A stretch of DNA of 64,000 bases from Dioscorea cayenensis subsp. rotundata (lineage: Eukaryota > Streptophyta > Magnoliopsida > Dioscoreales > Dioscoreaceae). Position numbers and translations under genes: made by a program. The notes beneath the pieces are model-generated. The model had not been told where the DNA came from. It saw nothing but the letters and a program-made list of their open reading frames with translations, and made no database searches. The stretch is from assembly GCF_009730915.1 (NCBI RefSeq), contig NC_052477.1, positions 26,492,578 through 26,556,577 on the forward strand, written 5' to 3'. Of the stretch, positions 23,866 through 36,424 are shown in pieces (positions within the stretch are counted from its first letter, which is position 1; each line of letters begins with the position of its first letter).

Positions 23866-24440
23866 TCCTTCCATTTGGTTTAGTGACTTATTTTGTGGTG
23901 CCTCAAATCTTGGCGCGATTGAGTTGCTTATTTTTGCCTGCTTATCCCTATCGACGATACTATAATTCACTTTGTCTTGAAATCATATGTACTGAAATGT
24001 TTCCTTCCATTTGTTTTTACGACTTATTTTGTGAGGCTCGTCTCTCGACGTGATCAAGTTGCTTATTATTGTCCACTTGCTCAAATCGAAAATATTATAA
24101 TTCACTGTCTTAAATCAAATGTACGGAAGGGTTTTCTTCAATTTGGTTTATACGGCTTGTTTTCTGATGCCTCATCTCTCGACATGATCAAGTTGCTTAT
24201 TTTTGTCCGCTTATTCAAATCGAAGGTTTTCCTTCAATTTGGTTTATACGGCTTGTTTTTTGATGCCTCATCTTGCTTATTTTTGTCCGCTTATTCAAAT
24301 TGAAGGGTGGTTTATACGGCTTGTTTTCTGATGCCTCATCTCTTGATGTGATTGAGTTGCTTATTTTTGTCTGCTTATTCAAATTGAAGATATTATAAGT
24401 CACTTTGTCGTGAAGTCATACATGCCGAAGGTGCTTGCAT
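23866..24440 (+). repeat. Five-copy minisatellite downstream of presenilin
   Basis: About five diverged copies, 76-140 bp long. The common pattern is a TTCCTTC(C/A)ATTTGGTTTA-like start, a GCCTCATCTC middle, TTGCTTATTTTTGTCCGCTT, then a TCAAATCGAA-like end. Copies begin near 23866, 23998, 24128, 24229 and 24305. The third to fifth are the most alike. Confidence 0.8.
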
Positions 24441-24892
24441 TCTGTATCTACCATGCATGATTGTCAATGACCAGTAACTGAATTAGTCTTACACGTGTCT
24501 TTATCAAACTCGAGTTTTATTGGGCAACAAAGCATCATATTTCATAGTGGATAGCAATTTTGTGGCAAGAAATCTTTAATTTAATTGCATCTGTGATTTT
24601 ATTGAAGTTCTGTGACATAGTTTGCAATATTACCTAAATCAGTCAGAAGCTTTTTGTATTATATAACCAAGTCCCTGTCTGATGCATCAAGCTACAATCT
24701 TTGCTTAGTGCAATTATGAGAATTAAGATTAACTTGTCAAAAGTTTCTTTCTATAATTTTAGTTCAGGACACGTTTGGGTTTGGTACAGTTGGCTCTGGA
24801 TTCAATGGAGCCTGATTAATAATAGCAAATTCTTCATGTTAACAGCTGAAAGTTATTCATAAAAGTACAGCTAATTGGCTGTATTTGGTGTG

Positions 24893-25229
24893 TTCCCTTC
24901 ATATTATGGAAAGCAGCTATCAGAGTTGGTTGTACAAAACAATTCAATGAGAAAAAACTATGCTCTTCACCAGAGAATGCAGAGCTTCATGTTTTAACAG
25001 TTGGTAGTTCGCTTAATATTGTGGAAAGCTATCAGAGTTGGTTGTACAAAGTAACTCAATGAGAAAAATTATGCTCTTCATTAGCGAACGCGGAGCTTCA
25101 TGTTTTAGTGGTTAGTAGTTCCCTTAATAATAAGGAAAGCTATCAGAGTTGGTTGCACAAAGCAACTCAATGAGAAAAATTATGCTCTTCACTAGAGAAT
25201 GCTGACCTTCATGTTTTACTAGTTAGTAG
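24893..25229 (+). repeat. Three-copy tandem repeat, about 112-bp unit
   Basis: CTATCAGAGTTGGTTGTACA-like segments start at 24917, 25029 and 25140. Each is followed by AACTCAATGAGAAAAA, ATGCTCTTCA and CTTCATGTTTTA, with small differences. Confidence 0.85.
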
Positions 25230-25254
25230 TTATTTTATGTACCATACAACCCTT

Positions 25255-25295
<41 letters not shown>
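25255..25295 (+). repeat. (TTG)13-14 microsatellite
   Basis: An uninterrupted TTG run of 41 bp. Confidence 0.95.
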
Positions 25296-25825
25296 CAAGG
25301 AGGCTTTGGGACTTAGACTTGGAGTAGGTGAAAGCTAAAGATGCTGTTATTTTTCATACATCTTGCTTCTTTTGCAGCTATCTTTAAGCATCAGTAAGCA
25401 TGTTGAGTTAATACAATTTCTTTAGAAGATCAAAGACATTTTTAGCTTGATAAGTTTTTTATGGATGTTGAACAAGCATGATTATCGGTCTTTTTGCAGA
25501 GTGTTGTTTCTCTGTGCGCACCTTTTATTTTACTTTTGGCTAGGTCTGCATCTAATGATTTCTTGAAGCAGTCAGGTTTGTACCCTTGGGATTGTGCTCA
25601 GAAAGGAAATGAGAGCCAGCAAGCCTGCCATCCGAAGAAACTGCTGCAAGAAGAAAATGTATTTGGTCAACAATATCAGCAAGGCAATGGTTGATGTAAT
25701 AACAAAAGCAAAGGTGAAGGTGATATATTATTTTGAAGGACATTTCCTTTCATAAATATGAACTTGTATTATGCAGAAGAAGCCACTCTTTTTGCCTGCT
25801 CTTAAAATGAGTCCATCGATTGGGT

Positions 25826-28800
25826 TCAGGAACGTAGAAAACATTATGATAATCTTGAATTAGTGTTATCATCTTTAGAAGCCTCTGAAGCCTCTGATAA
25901 TTTTAGTAGTCTTGATGATTTTACTCTTAGGGCTCTTTATAACAGACTTGCTGCTCTCCTCAAACTAAACACTGTACGTTGGGCTCAGAGAGCTCGGCTC
26001 TTGTGACTTAAGAATGGTGACTTTAATAGAGTTTCTTTCATAATCATGCTCATATTAGAAATCATAAGAATAAGATCTCAACCATTATAGATGATTATGG
26101 AAATACTCATTTAGACCAGCAAAGTACAAAGCATTGTTTTATCAATTTTTATTCTAATTTGTGGTCTTCTTCTCGTTTTGTTTCTGTTGATGATCTCATT
26201 AAAGTTTTTCCTAATGACCGTAAAACTCTTAATAATAGTGATAGGGCCATCTTAATCAGATCTGTGACTTTAGATTAGATTTATTGCACTATCAAATCCA
26301 TGCCAAAAGGTAAAAGTCCAGGACTGGATGGCTTGAATATTGACTTTACTTATTTTATTGGGAGATTAAGCTATAACTTTTTTTTTTTCAAACTGCTTCT
26401 ATGCCTAATTCACGGGGTAAAACATACATTGCTCTGATCTTTAAGATTGTACTAATCATGTGACATAGTTTAGACCTATTTCTCTTTGCAATGTGTGTTA
26501 CAAAATTATCTCTAAAATTCTTTTGAATTGTGTAAAATGTGTTATTCGTAGCTTCATTAGACCTGAACAGAATGATTTTCTAGCTAGTTGATCTGGTTTT
26601 GATAACATTATTGTTGTGCAAGAGATTGTGCATTCTTTAGAGTATGATGCCCACAACCATTGTAGGATGTTACTTAAAGTAGACATGGGAAATGCTTATG
26701 ATGTATTAGAGTGGAAGGTTGTTCTTGCTATTCTTAAGTTAATGAAATTTCTTGACATTTGGATTTCTTTGATCCATACCTGTATTACCTCACTAGTTTT
26801 TCTTTCATTGTTAATGGTCAACCTTCAACTTGGATAAAACATAATAGAGGAGTGAGGCAAGGAGACCCCATTTCCCCCTTTCTTTTCTTGTTGATTTCTC
26901 AAAATCTTTCTGGTCTTCTCAATTATGCACTGAGGTTGGACATGGTGTCTGGCTTTAACAGTAGATTAAGCATGGATTTTAATCATCTTCTGTTTACGAA
27001 TGATCCTATTAGTATCATCATTATTATCAATAGAGCCTCCTGGGTAGCTGCAAGGCATTGCGAGCTATGCCTGGGATATCTACAAAGATTTTACAGGCCA
27101 AAGACCAAACCTTGATAAATCTACTATCTGTCCCCTCTTGGTGCAATAGGAAGGTTGCCGCCTCCATTAAATCTATCCATTTTATTAATTTTGGCAGCTT
27201 TCCATTTAGATATCTTGGTGTTTTGATTTCTCCGAAGAGGCTGATTACTAACCAATGCCAGCCAATACCTTGTAGATGGAGCCCTTTGTTGCTCTCACTC
27301 TTGAAATCACTCTGCTATTTCTACAGCTGGTCGGGCTGTTTTAATTAACAGCTCCATTCTTTCAATCCCAACCTATCTTTTGTCATGTTACCCTGTTCCT
27401 GAAAACATGTTGGATAAGATATCAAAAATTGCCAGAAATTTTCTTTGGAGTAGCGCTAGCAATAGTAGCAGCTTCCACGCTATGGGTTGGAGCACTGCTA
27501 CACTTGCAAAAAATGAGAATGGCTTGGGCATCAGGGATCTTTCGACATGCTAGGATAGCTTTGATGGCTTGAAATGTCTTTGCTCTGCTAAATTCTGAGA
27601 ACAAACTTCGGGTGCACATTCTTAATCTCAAATATGGTAAGTTTGATATTTGGTCCAGCTATAATTTTGTGAATGTCTCCTAGTTTTATAAAATACTCTG
27701 TGGAACTGCTCATAATTTCAGATCCAATTTGTGGATCAATGTTTGCAATCCTAGTGCTTCTAGTTTCTGGAAAGATCCCTGGGTGTTTGATATTCCTTTG
27801 ATCCTTACACCTACCTACATTAATATGGATTTAGACCTTGAGTCTTTTAAGTATTTCAGATTTTATCCTGGGAAGTGCTTTGAAATCTGAGGATCTGAAG
27901 ATGTTTCTTGGGAATCATTTGGATTGGAATACAACGGATAGAATGATGTTTGATTCCTCCTGGTTCCAACCACTGGATTTGGTTGCCTAATGTGTCTTGA
28001 GTGAAGCGTGGTCTATAGCCACTTAAACTAGGATTCTTTGTCTGTAATGGTAATTGGATGAGCTGGCACATTTTGTGGAGACTTTGTGTGGCTCCACGTG
28101 TGAAAACATTCATGTCGAGGGTACGTCACCATCGTACTCCAACATTCAACTTCCTGTATAAACTTAATATGGGCCTCAAATGTTGTGTCCCTTTTGTGAA
28201 ATGGATTGGGAAACCACTAATCATAGTATTTGGAGATGCAGGAAGAGCAAGCAAAGTTGGACACTTGTTGAAAATTTTGCAGGTATAAAGCTAGGCAAAA
28301 CTGAGGATTTTTCTGAACGTCAATGGATAGCCAGATGTAACCTGGTGTTTAATAAGAAGAAGCCGGTCTTCCAACAAATGTTTCATTAATCTGTCGAGTA
28401 TGTTCAGGAATACTCACATTGAATCAGAGACAATATCAGGGAATTGATTCCTTCCTTTCACTTTAAATATAGTATATGAGTTTTTACTGATGCATCTTGG
28501 ATTGACAACCAATCCTCTTGTGGTCTTGAATTTGTTATTATTGCTTCTAATAATGAAATTGTTTTGGCAGGGGCTACGTCAATGATCATTGAATTGAGTT
28601 TGCATGCAGAAATTGCTGCACTTAGAGTTGCGTAGGAGCAATGCAAGAGAAGGAACTTGAGACTGGAGAAGGTTTTCTGCAATTGTACTGCATGGATATG
28701 ATCAATATTAATGGTCCATATACTGCTTGGAGGTTTGAAAGGGAGTTAAGCAATGTCAAATATCTCTTAAAGTGGAATCCGGCTATGACAATTGAATATA

Positions 28801-28960
28801 TTTTCGTGGATCTTAATGGAGTGGCTGATGTTTTAGCCAATCATGGACGGCAAAATCCAGGAATTGCTTTCTTTCACAAGTGCCCTAATATCTGTATCTG
28901 GCTGTTGGAGGCTGCACAGAATTATGGTTTTATGAACCTTTATCTTTGTTACTTGTGATT
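25826..28960 (+). mobile_element. Degenerate L1-type LINE with reverse transcriptase, zf-RVT and RNase H
   Basis: Broken frames on the plus strand follow the order of a plant L1 ORF2. First comes a WAQRARL..KNGDFN stretch (about 25980). The reverse transcriptase follows, with KGKSPGLDGLN, a degraded middle, VDMGNAYDVLEW, then NRGVRQGDPISPFLF. The YADD-box region is now LLFTNDP. Next is a zf-RVT region (LYKLNMG...CPFCEMDWETTNHSIWRC, about 28150-28240). An RNase H-like end follows, with FTDASW at about 28475 and NGVADVLANHGR at about 28815. The 5' endonuclease part is missing. Many stops and frameshifts mean the element is dead. I see no clean poly-A tail or target-site duplication. Confidence 0.85.
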
Positions 28961-30531
28961 TTTTTTAAGGCATATGGATTTAATCTGTAAGAATTTGTGG
29001 AGGAAACTATGAGAAACATGATTTGTCTTGAGATACCAAGATTTGCCATTAAAAAGAATGACTGCTATCAAGAGATGAAGGCCCTGCAAAATTTTAATCT
29101 TTTTTCCGTGTGTTTCTTCTTATCTGAGAGTTATATCATTTTAAAAACCTATCATTGTTTACTGTAGATAACATGGAGATGGTATTGCAGCAGCATTCAG
29201 TGCCACACGCTAGGATTTACAAAGTTTGATTTCTTGGTTCTTCAGTGGAATATGCAGGTAATTGTTTGTTTTCCTTGAATCAAACCGGCTTTGCAGTTCA
29301 ATCATGGTTACCTATGTTTTTTATTTGAATCAAAGTTATTAAATGTTCAGATTACATCTAAAAGTTCTAAATTAAATGTCCATAATTGTCTTGAAAATAT
29401 ATCCAAATTGTTCATTTTGTTTTTTTAAACGCAAAATAGCTTGTCATTTTGCTTTTTCACCTATATTTAAATATGTTTAATTGGAGAATGGAAATTGGTA
29501 AGGCTCCTAGATAAAATGGCAATTTATTATGAGACTGTTTGTGGGAATTAATTATTTTATAAGAGCATAGCTATACAGGAAAGAAATAACCCCTAATTAG
29601 TCGGATGATTATTATTGATTTAGAAAGTAAAAAATTTACAATTAAGAAGAACAATTGTACAATTGTACCGGCACCGGGTCCATGTGTAGAGCGAGCCTCC
29701 TTATTGAGTGAGAGAGCAAGTTTTGAAATTTAAGACACAGAGTGAAAACATTTTGTGTTGACATATTAACTTTGTTTTGTGCATAATTTGGCATGTGGTT
29801 TGTTCATATTTTATTATATAAATGATAGTATATCAATTTTAAAGGTTATTTGGTTCGTAATATTTTTTTTTATTACTGAAAAAATTACTATGTTTGGATA
29901 TTTGGATTAATGACAGTGATAATGTTGATATTAATTTGTGATTATAATCTTGTAATACTACTAAAAAATTTGGTAATTCTATTTACCACTAAAATAGGTG
30001 GTTATGTTAAATTATTAAGAGAATAATTAGTTAAAAAAAAATTTTGAAGATATTTAACATTTGATAATTAATTTTAGATAATATTATTTTGGAAATATTC
30101 TCACTTTTTAAAAAATAATAATATTATTATTATAATTATTTTTTTATTTACAATTTTTATTTTATTTTAACTTTAAATTTCCTCAAAATTTTTAAATACA
30201 AGGCATTTTGAAAAAAAAAAATGTAAAAAATAATTTTTAGTATTATAAATTTGTATCAATTTGAAATATTTGTAGTTAATCAAATAAATTATATTGTGAG
30301 AAATTACCACGAAATTCCTTGGTAATTTACTGAAAATTTATTTCTTGTTTTCCTGCATGTGTCTTTCTCTTCAGAAGAGTCTTCACCTTCTTCATCTTCC
30401 CAAAGTCAAAGTCAACGTGTCTCTCTCTATTTCTCTCACTTTCCCAAGTCTCGTCTCATCTCGTCTCTGTCTATTGAGATTTGAGAAGAGACACAGACAG
30501 AGAGAGATTTGGCAGTGTTTAATCATCGTTA
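28961..30531. other. Intergenic region and leader of the NBS-LRR gene
   Basis: Mostly AT-rich (29740-30340 especially), with no gene recognised. The last 180 bp are CT-rich and probably form the 5' UTR of the resistance gene. Confidence 0.5.
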
Positions 30532-33500
30532 ATGGCGTTGCAGTTGTTGGTTCAGGCAGCGCTTGCTTTGTTCGGTGATAAGATCAAGGATAAAGTCTCC
30601 GACTTGCTCGCCGACCACGGCCTTTCCACCGCCATCTCCGCCTTCTCATTGTTTGGCAGCGTTGAGCCGGAGGTGGACAAGCTCCGCCACACCTACGATC
30701 GAATCCAAGCCCTCTTCAAGGACGCCGATGAGCGGCGCTACATCGAAGACGAAGCCGTCAAGCTCTGGCTCCGCCATCTCCGGGATATTCATTTCGAGGC
30801 CGATGACGTCCTTGATGAGTTCCGGACATTCCTCGGCGCCTCCGAGCTCAACTCCAAGAAGAGAAAGCGTCGATGGTATGAGTTTTTCATGTCTATGTTC
30901 CCTTCTTGTAGCCCAGGTCCGATGCTCAAGCGTCGGAGGATTAAGGGCACAATTGATGAAATCCGTGAGAAGTTCGACTCGGTTGCTGAAGATCGTGAGA
31001 AGCTTAGTTTGAGGCCTGGAGATGCTAAGAGGAAGTCTAACCAGTCAAGAGAGAGCCAGATTTGGCAATCCACAGGTTCGCTTGTCGATGAGTCACGGGT
31101 TCTTGGGAGGGAGGATGATCTCAGTGACATTGTTGCCAGGTTAACTGAGAACAGTGGGGATGATATCCAAGTGATTTCGATATGCGGGATGGGTGGGCTG
31201 GGGAAGACTACACTTGCACAACAGGCTTTTGGGAATTTAAGAATCAAAGCAACCTTCAGTTCCAGGATGAGGATTTGGGTTTCAGTACGGAAGGATTTTG
31301 ATGTTGAGAGAACTACAAGGGAGATTATCGAGGCGATAACCAAGACTAACTGCAATGCTTTGAACTTTGATGTGCTGCAAAATATGCTTCTTGATCTGTT
31401 GGAAGAGAGATTTCTGCTGGTTTTGGATAATGTATGGTGGGAAGATCCGATGTTTTGGGAGGCATTGAAGGTGCCTCTTGTTCTTGCAAAGTCAAAAGGG
31501 AAGCAAGGTTTTGGTGACAACTAGAAGCAGAATTGTGTGCAACATTATGAGTAGAGAGCCTCCGATTCTTTTGAAGGGACTCAATTTTGAATCTTGCTGG
31601 TCCCTTTTCAGAGAGCGAGCATTTGCACTAAGGCAGACTGAAGATCAAAACTTGGTTGCAATTGGGAGGCAAATTGTTGAAAAGTGTCAAGGATTGCCTA
31701 TGGTAGTGAAATTGTTTGGTTGCCTCTTGCAGTCAGTGACTGATGAGGATGAATGGAGGAGTGTGTTAAAAGAGATTTGGGAAGTGGAAAAGGGAGAAGA
31801 CAGTATTTTGCAGACTCTGAAGGTGAGTTACGACCAATTGCCATTGCATTTGAAGCAGTGTTTGGCATACTGCTCTGTATTTCCTGTTGGTCATGAGTTT
31901 GATATGGATGAGCTTGTCAAGCTGTGGATGGCAGAGGGGCTTATCCCTCCTAGGGGCAACAGAAGACCAGAAGCTGTTGGCAACAGGTATTTCAATTACC
32001 TTTTGTGGAGATCCTTCTTTCAAGTTTGCACTGATTGTCATCAATCAAATGTAAAATACAAAATGCCCACTATGATTCATGATCTGGCACAATCTGTTAG
32101 CTCACAGGAATTTTTAAGGGTGGAGCATAATGAAAAACAAGGGGGGGATAACATTGTCCGGCTTGCATTCTGCTCTCTTAACACTGCAGACCCAGTAGCA
32201 TTCAGGCAGATTTGTATAAGCAAAAGTTTGCGGACTTTTATACTACATTTGGACAGTGGAGCACTCTCCAAACAGGTTATAGGTTTTCTACTGCCAAGAT
32301 TTAATTGTTTGCGTGTGCTAGATTTGAGAAATAACCAACTGGAACAATTACCAAATTCCATTGGTGATTTAACACATTTACGGTACCTTGGCCTGTACAA
32401 CACTCAAATAAAATGCTTGCCTGAATCAGTCAGTAATCTGTACAATCTGCAAACTTTGAATCTCGATGAGTGCTACAAGCTTCTTGAGCTGCCCAAGGGC
32501 TTGAGTATGTTAATTAATCTACGGCATCTCAATTTGCATATTGACTGGGATAGATGGACAGAATTGAAGACCATGCCCCCTGGTATCCAGGATCTGAAGT
32601 CTCTGCAAACAATGTCAAGGTTTGTTGTGTCCGCAAAGAATGGGTGTGAAATTAGAGAATTGAAGGACCTGAAACTTAGAGGAGAACTTTGCATCTCAAA
32701 GTTGGAAAATGTGGAAAATATTGAGCATGCTGATGAGGCTAACTTGAAGGATAAACAATATATTGAAAAGCTGATGCTGCGGTGGAGTGAGGCTACACAC
32801 AACAACAACAACAATAACAACAGCAGGCCGTTAGTCCCAACTATTTGGGGTCGGCTAAGGAGTGGGGCTACGTCTAATATACAAAACACATTGAGGGCAG
32901 AGGAGTTAATCAAACACCTTCAACCTCACAACAGGCTAAAACAATTAAGGATAGAGCACTATGATGGCACACATTTTCCCCAGTGGCTTGCAGATGGATC
33001 CTTCTTGAGTCTAGAATCCATAACACTCTCAAACTGCAAAAGATGCACAGTTCTTCCTGCAATGGATCAGCTGCCTAATTTAAGAAACTTGGTTCTAAAA
33101 AATTGTGAGGGATTGACGGCTATTCCTCATCTTCGCAACATTCATACTCTAGTGGTAGATGGATTGAACAAGTCAGTATTCAGTATGGTTTCTGGTCTCA
33201 GTTCTCTCTCCTCTCTCACCATTTCCAGGTGTGGGGATACCCAGGTGCAGAAAAGCTCCTTTGAACAACTTACTTCTCTTACGAAACTGAAGATCGAAGG
33301 GTGCGCTAGTCTTGTGTCAGTAGCTTCAGAGGAAGACTTGCAAACCCTCATTTCCCTTGAATCACTTGAGGTTTCTTCTTGCCATGAACTCGTGTCCTTC
33401 GCTGTTGCAGGGCTGCCACAATCCCTTAATTCTCTCCAACTTTGCTCCTGTGAAAAACTTGAATATTTTCCCATTCAGTTCAATTTATTGGCTTCTGGAC

Positions 33501-33598
33501 TACGAACACTGACACTTAGCAGATGCCCTTTACTGAAACAACAGCTCCAAAACAATGAAGCTTATTTAGCTCACATTAATGAGAAAAACATCCAGTGA
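30532..33598 (+). CDS. CC-NBS-LRR (CNL) disease-resistance protein, single exon, one frameshift
   Basis: The order is an N-terminal Rx-type coiled coil with an EDVID-like DIHFEADDVLDEF, then an NB-ARC domain and LRRs. NB-ARC has a P-loop at residues 219-227 (GMGGLGKTT) and kinase-2 LLVLDNVW around D299. It continues with RNBS-B KVLVTTR, GLP in CQGLPMV, RNBS-D CLAYCSVFP and a MIHDLA form of the MHD motif. Such proteins sense pathogen effectors in the cytoplasm and trigger cell death. The frame breaks at the GGG run at 31498-31500. Frame 1 ends at 31524. The next frame continues at once with GSKVLVTTR and stays open to 33598. With one G fewer the protein would be about 1021 residues. An in-frame SINE-like insert lies before the last LRRs (32797-32872). 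It is either a recent pseudogene or an intact gene with a sequence error. Confidence 0.9.
32797..32872 (+). repeat. SINE-like 3' tail inside the CNL coding region
   Basis: An (ACA/AAC)n run is followed by GTTAGTCCCAACTATTTGGG and GTCGGCTAAGG. This matches the well-known 3' end of AU-type plant SINEs (a TTAGTCCCAA...GGGGTCGGCTA pattern). It is read in frame as a poly-Asn run followed by SRPLVPTIWGRLRSG, which is not LRR sequence. Confidence 0.65.
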
Positions 33599-35640
33599 TT
33601 TTCTCCAAGATGATGAGGGTGATTGTTAATGCACCAGCATCGAAACACAGTGTCAGTAGCAATATCCAGGTTTGGATGACAACCTTTCTTCTCTGGTTGT
33701 TTACATGAAATAATTGTTTCTAGGAATATGTTATGAAGAGCATTCTATTGATTTCCAGTGCGTTATGCTGCTTATCGTTCCCTGATTGCTTTGGCTCTCT
33801 TGTATTTCTCCTGATCTTTGTCATAATTTGCTGTACTTCAAATGATTTTTCTGTGACCCATATCCAGAAGGTCATTTTACTTCCTTATTAAATGCCTAAG
33901 AATAAAAAAAAAAATAAGATAAACTGGTATTTATAACATGTTTGCTAGTCTGAAGAAAAATGGAACGTAGGACTTGCAGGTAAATCCAGAAGAATAGTTT
34001 CAGTACATTTTTTTATTCATGAGGCTACATATTCTATTAACTTTAGAGGCCATGCTTCATTGCATTAAGCACACTATTGGAAGCCTATTTATCAAATCAA
34101 GTCAGTTTGTCCTGTTGAATGTTTTATTTTCTCAATTTGAAATGCATCTATTGGTTTTGATTGTATTGAACTGGAGTTCTTATCTAAATTCTACATTTTG
34201 TAAAATTGATATTATCTTAAAAAATTTAGGCAAATCAGCTTTTACAACCAAATAGCCTGATCAAGTCTCTGTAAATGTGTTGATTTCTACTTGGTTATGG
34301 ATGTTTCTTGATATATCAAAAGCCGCCAGTCACATCCTTTACCTGCAAGATCTCAGTGTGCATTTTGACCAAGGCAAAAGGGCCAATTAGATTTTTGTGC
34401 ATCTGTATGTTCATCAAATATGTTTCCTTAAAAGATGATTTATTTTCACTAATATTCACTTCACCGCACAAAAGCAGATGCCACTTTGCTTATGTGCTTC
34501 CTGTTTAATCAGTTCATGACATCAAAGATTGTATAAATTTCATTATCAGTTCTTGTGAAAGTAAATCTATAATCAGCAGACTCCAGTTTAAACCCTGTTT
34601 CAGTTATTGTCATTGTTGATCTTCATTTTCCACTTGTTTCATAGCGTACATCTCTACTTAATAACCATACAATAGCTGTAGAAAGAAAATGTGTGCAGAG
34701 TCTGTGTGTGTTGTTCCCTTCATGCCTCTTTCCAACAGTCTTTTATGTGGATAATCTTCAGCCATGTTATCTTTTGGTCGCTGTCTTACTTGGCTGTTCT
34801 TTTTAGCAGGCATTTGGATGCAATCTCAACGGTTTCCCAAGTCCTAGTGAAGGTGAAGTGTTTAAACTCTGGTGCAAGATTTTTGGGGTAAAGATGACTT
34901 ATTAAGAGGTGAAAGAAAAATACCATATTATTCTTTGATTTATTCTTTCTGCGTGGCATTTTTGAAAAATGTTATTGTTGCAGTACTCATTTGAAGAATA
35001 AACTGAGTTGAGCTTGAGCCAAGATTTTTGATTTCTGAGACATATTTGTACTTAAGGGGTAGATTACATAACACGGATAAAAGCTGATTAATAACTAACA
35101 ATTTATTTAAAAAATAGTAATTGTAGATTTTATTTTGGCATTGTATTGATGTTACTTAGTTTACTGATGAAGCATTATTGTAAATTTTATTTCGACAAAG
35201 CGCCTTGATATAATCTCTGTAGAGGTGGTGCCTGAGTTTGTGGGCCGAAATTACTGCAATATTAGTATTCCACTCTCCTTTGGTGATCACTAACATTCAA
35301 TATATATATTAGTTTCCCGGTTCCTTAAGTATTTTCACGAACTTTAATTCGAGTTATCATTAACTTTTAGAATTTCAATTTTGTCTCGCAAGGTATACAC
35401 ATTTTTTAGGTCAAAAGTTCCATTAGGGTGTTGCTTCTTGAGAGTTATGCTGAGTTAGCATAACATATTACTTATACAGGTTTCAAAGATGTATATAAAC
35501 ATAATATTTTAAAAATGTAAAAACATTGATTGAATAAAGAAAAATCTCTCTAGCAGTCTGTTAGGCCAAAAACATTTCTGAGAATAAATGATAAAGAAAC
35601 ACAAGTTTGAGATGATAAAAAGTCCTATATGCATTTTGCT
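33599..35640. other. CNL 3' UTR and intergenic region
   Basis: Short ORFs only. AT-rich and T-rich sequence, with no family recognised. Confidence 0.45.
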
Positions 35641-35649
35641 CTGTTGACA

Positions 35650-36420
35650 CTGCATTGCATATTCTGAAGCATTCAAGTGGATGTGTGAAAGCAAACATTT
35701 GCAGGCACTTATCTTGCATATTCACAGCAGATAGCAATTACCAAACTTTATTGATGGTTTAACACACCTACAGCACCTTAGACTTTGTATGTCTCAAATA
35801 GAAAGCTTGCCAGAATCAATGAGCAGCCTCTACAATCTGCAAAAAATATGGATCTATAGCAGAAGATTTGAGTAGTTTAGCTGTCTTGGTGAATCAAGGC
35901 CACCAACTCAACACAAAAAACCAGAAATGCATGGCTTCATTTCACTGGTGGTCACAAACATTTGTAACTTATATCGATGTGATCACAAATGTTTTTTTTT
36001 TAATCGGATGGTCACATAATTTTTTTTCCGGGAGCACCCGTGACCATAAAAGCCTATTTGGAGTCTATTTTCGGCAACTTGGCTAACGTGGAGTGGTTTT
36101 TTCCAGCAATTTGGCTGATGTGGAGGCTAAAATAGCCTCTAAACAAGCTTTTATGGTCATGGATGTTCCCAGAGACAAGTTATGTGGTCATCCGGTTATA
36201 AAAAAAAACATTTGTGGCAACAGTGATATAAATTATAAATATTTGTGATCATCATTGAAATGAACCCCAAATTGTGAGGCGGTTCACCTTTCCTACAGCC
36301 TCAAATGCTTAAGAATAGATATGGCTAGGAAGGTGCAAATTTGCCATAATGGTTGGGAGATAGGTTCTTCTGGGATCTAGTGTCCGTAAGTCTCAAGCTG
36401 CAGTAGATGCACAGGTCTTC
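35650..36420 (+). pseudogene. CNL leucine-rich-repeat relic, interrupted by a MITE
   Basis: The left part (about 35650-35870) reads LPNFIDGLTHLQHLRL, IESLPESMSSLYNLQ. It parallels LPNSIGDLTHLRYLGL, IKCLPESVSNLYNLQ of the intact gene at 32340-32455. The right part (about 36295-36420) includes LKCLRID and SSCSRCTGLPG. The second matches SNCKRCTVLPA of the intact gene at about 33030. Stops and frame changes are frequent. The order along the gene is kept, so this is a decayed tandem copy, with the LRR region and little else preserved. Confidence 0.7.
35936..36264. mobile_element. Foldback MITE inserted in the LRR relic
   Basis: The 329-bp element has ends that are long imperfect inverted repeats. 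The left end starts TTCATTTCAC and the right end finishes GAAATGAA. Further inward, ATCACAAATGTT pairs with AACATTTGTGGC, and GACCATAAAAGC pairs with GCTTTTATGGTC. Nearly all of the element folds on itself. No target-site duplication was clear. Confidence 0.75.
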
Positions 36421-36424
36421 CTGG

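Noticed and set aside
25494-25694. A further exon of presenilin or a small gene
   Set aside because: Presenilin is complete by 23437, and the 66-residue ORF has no recognisable feature.
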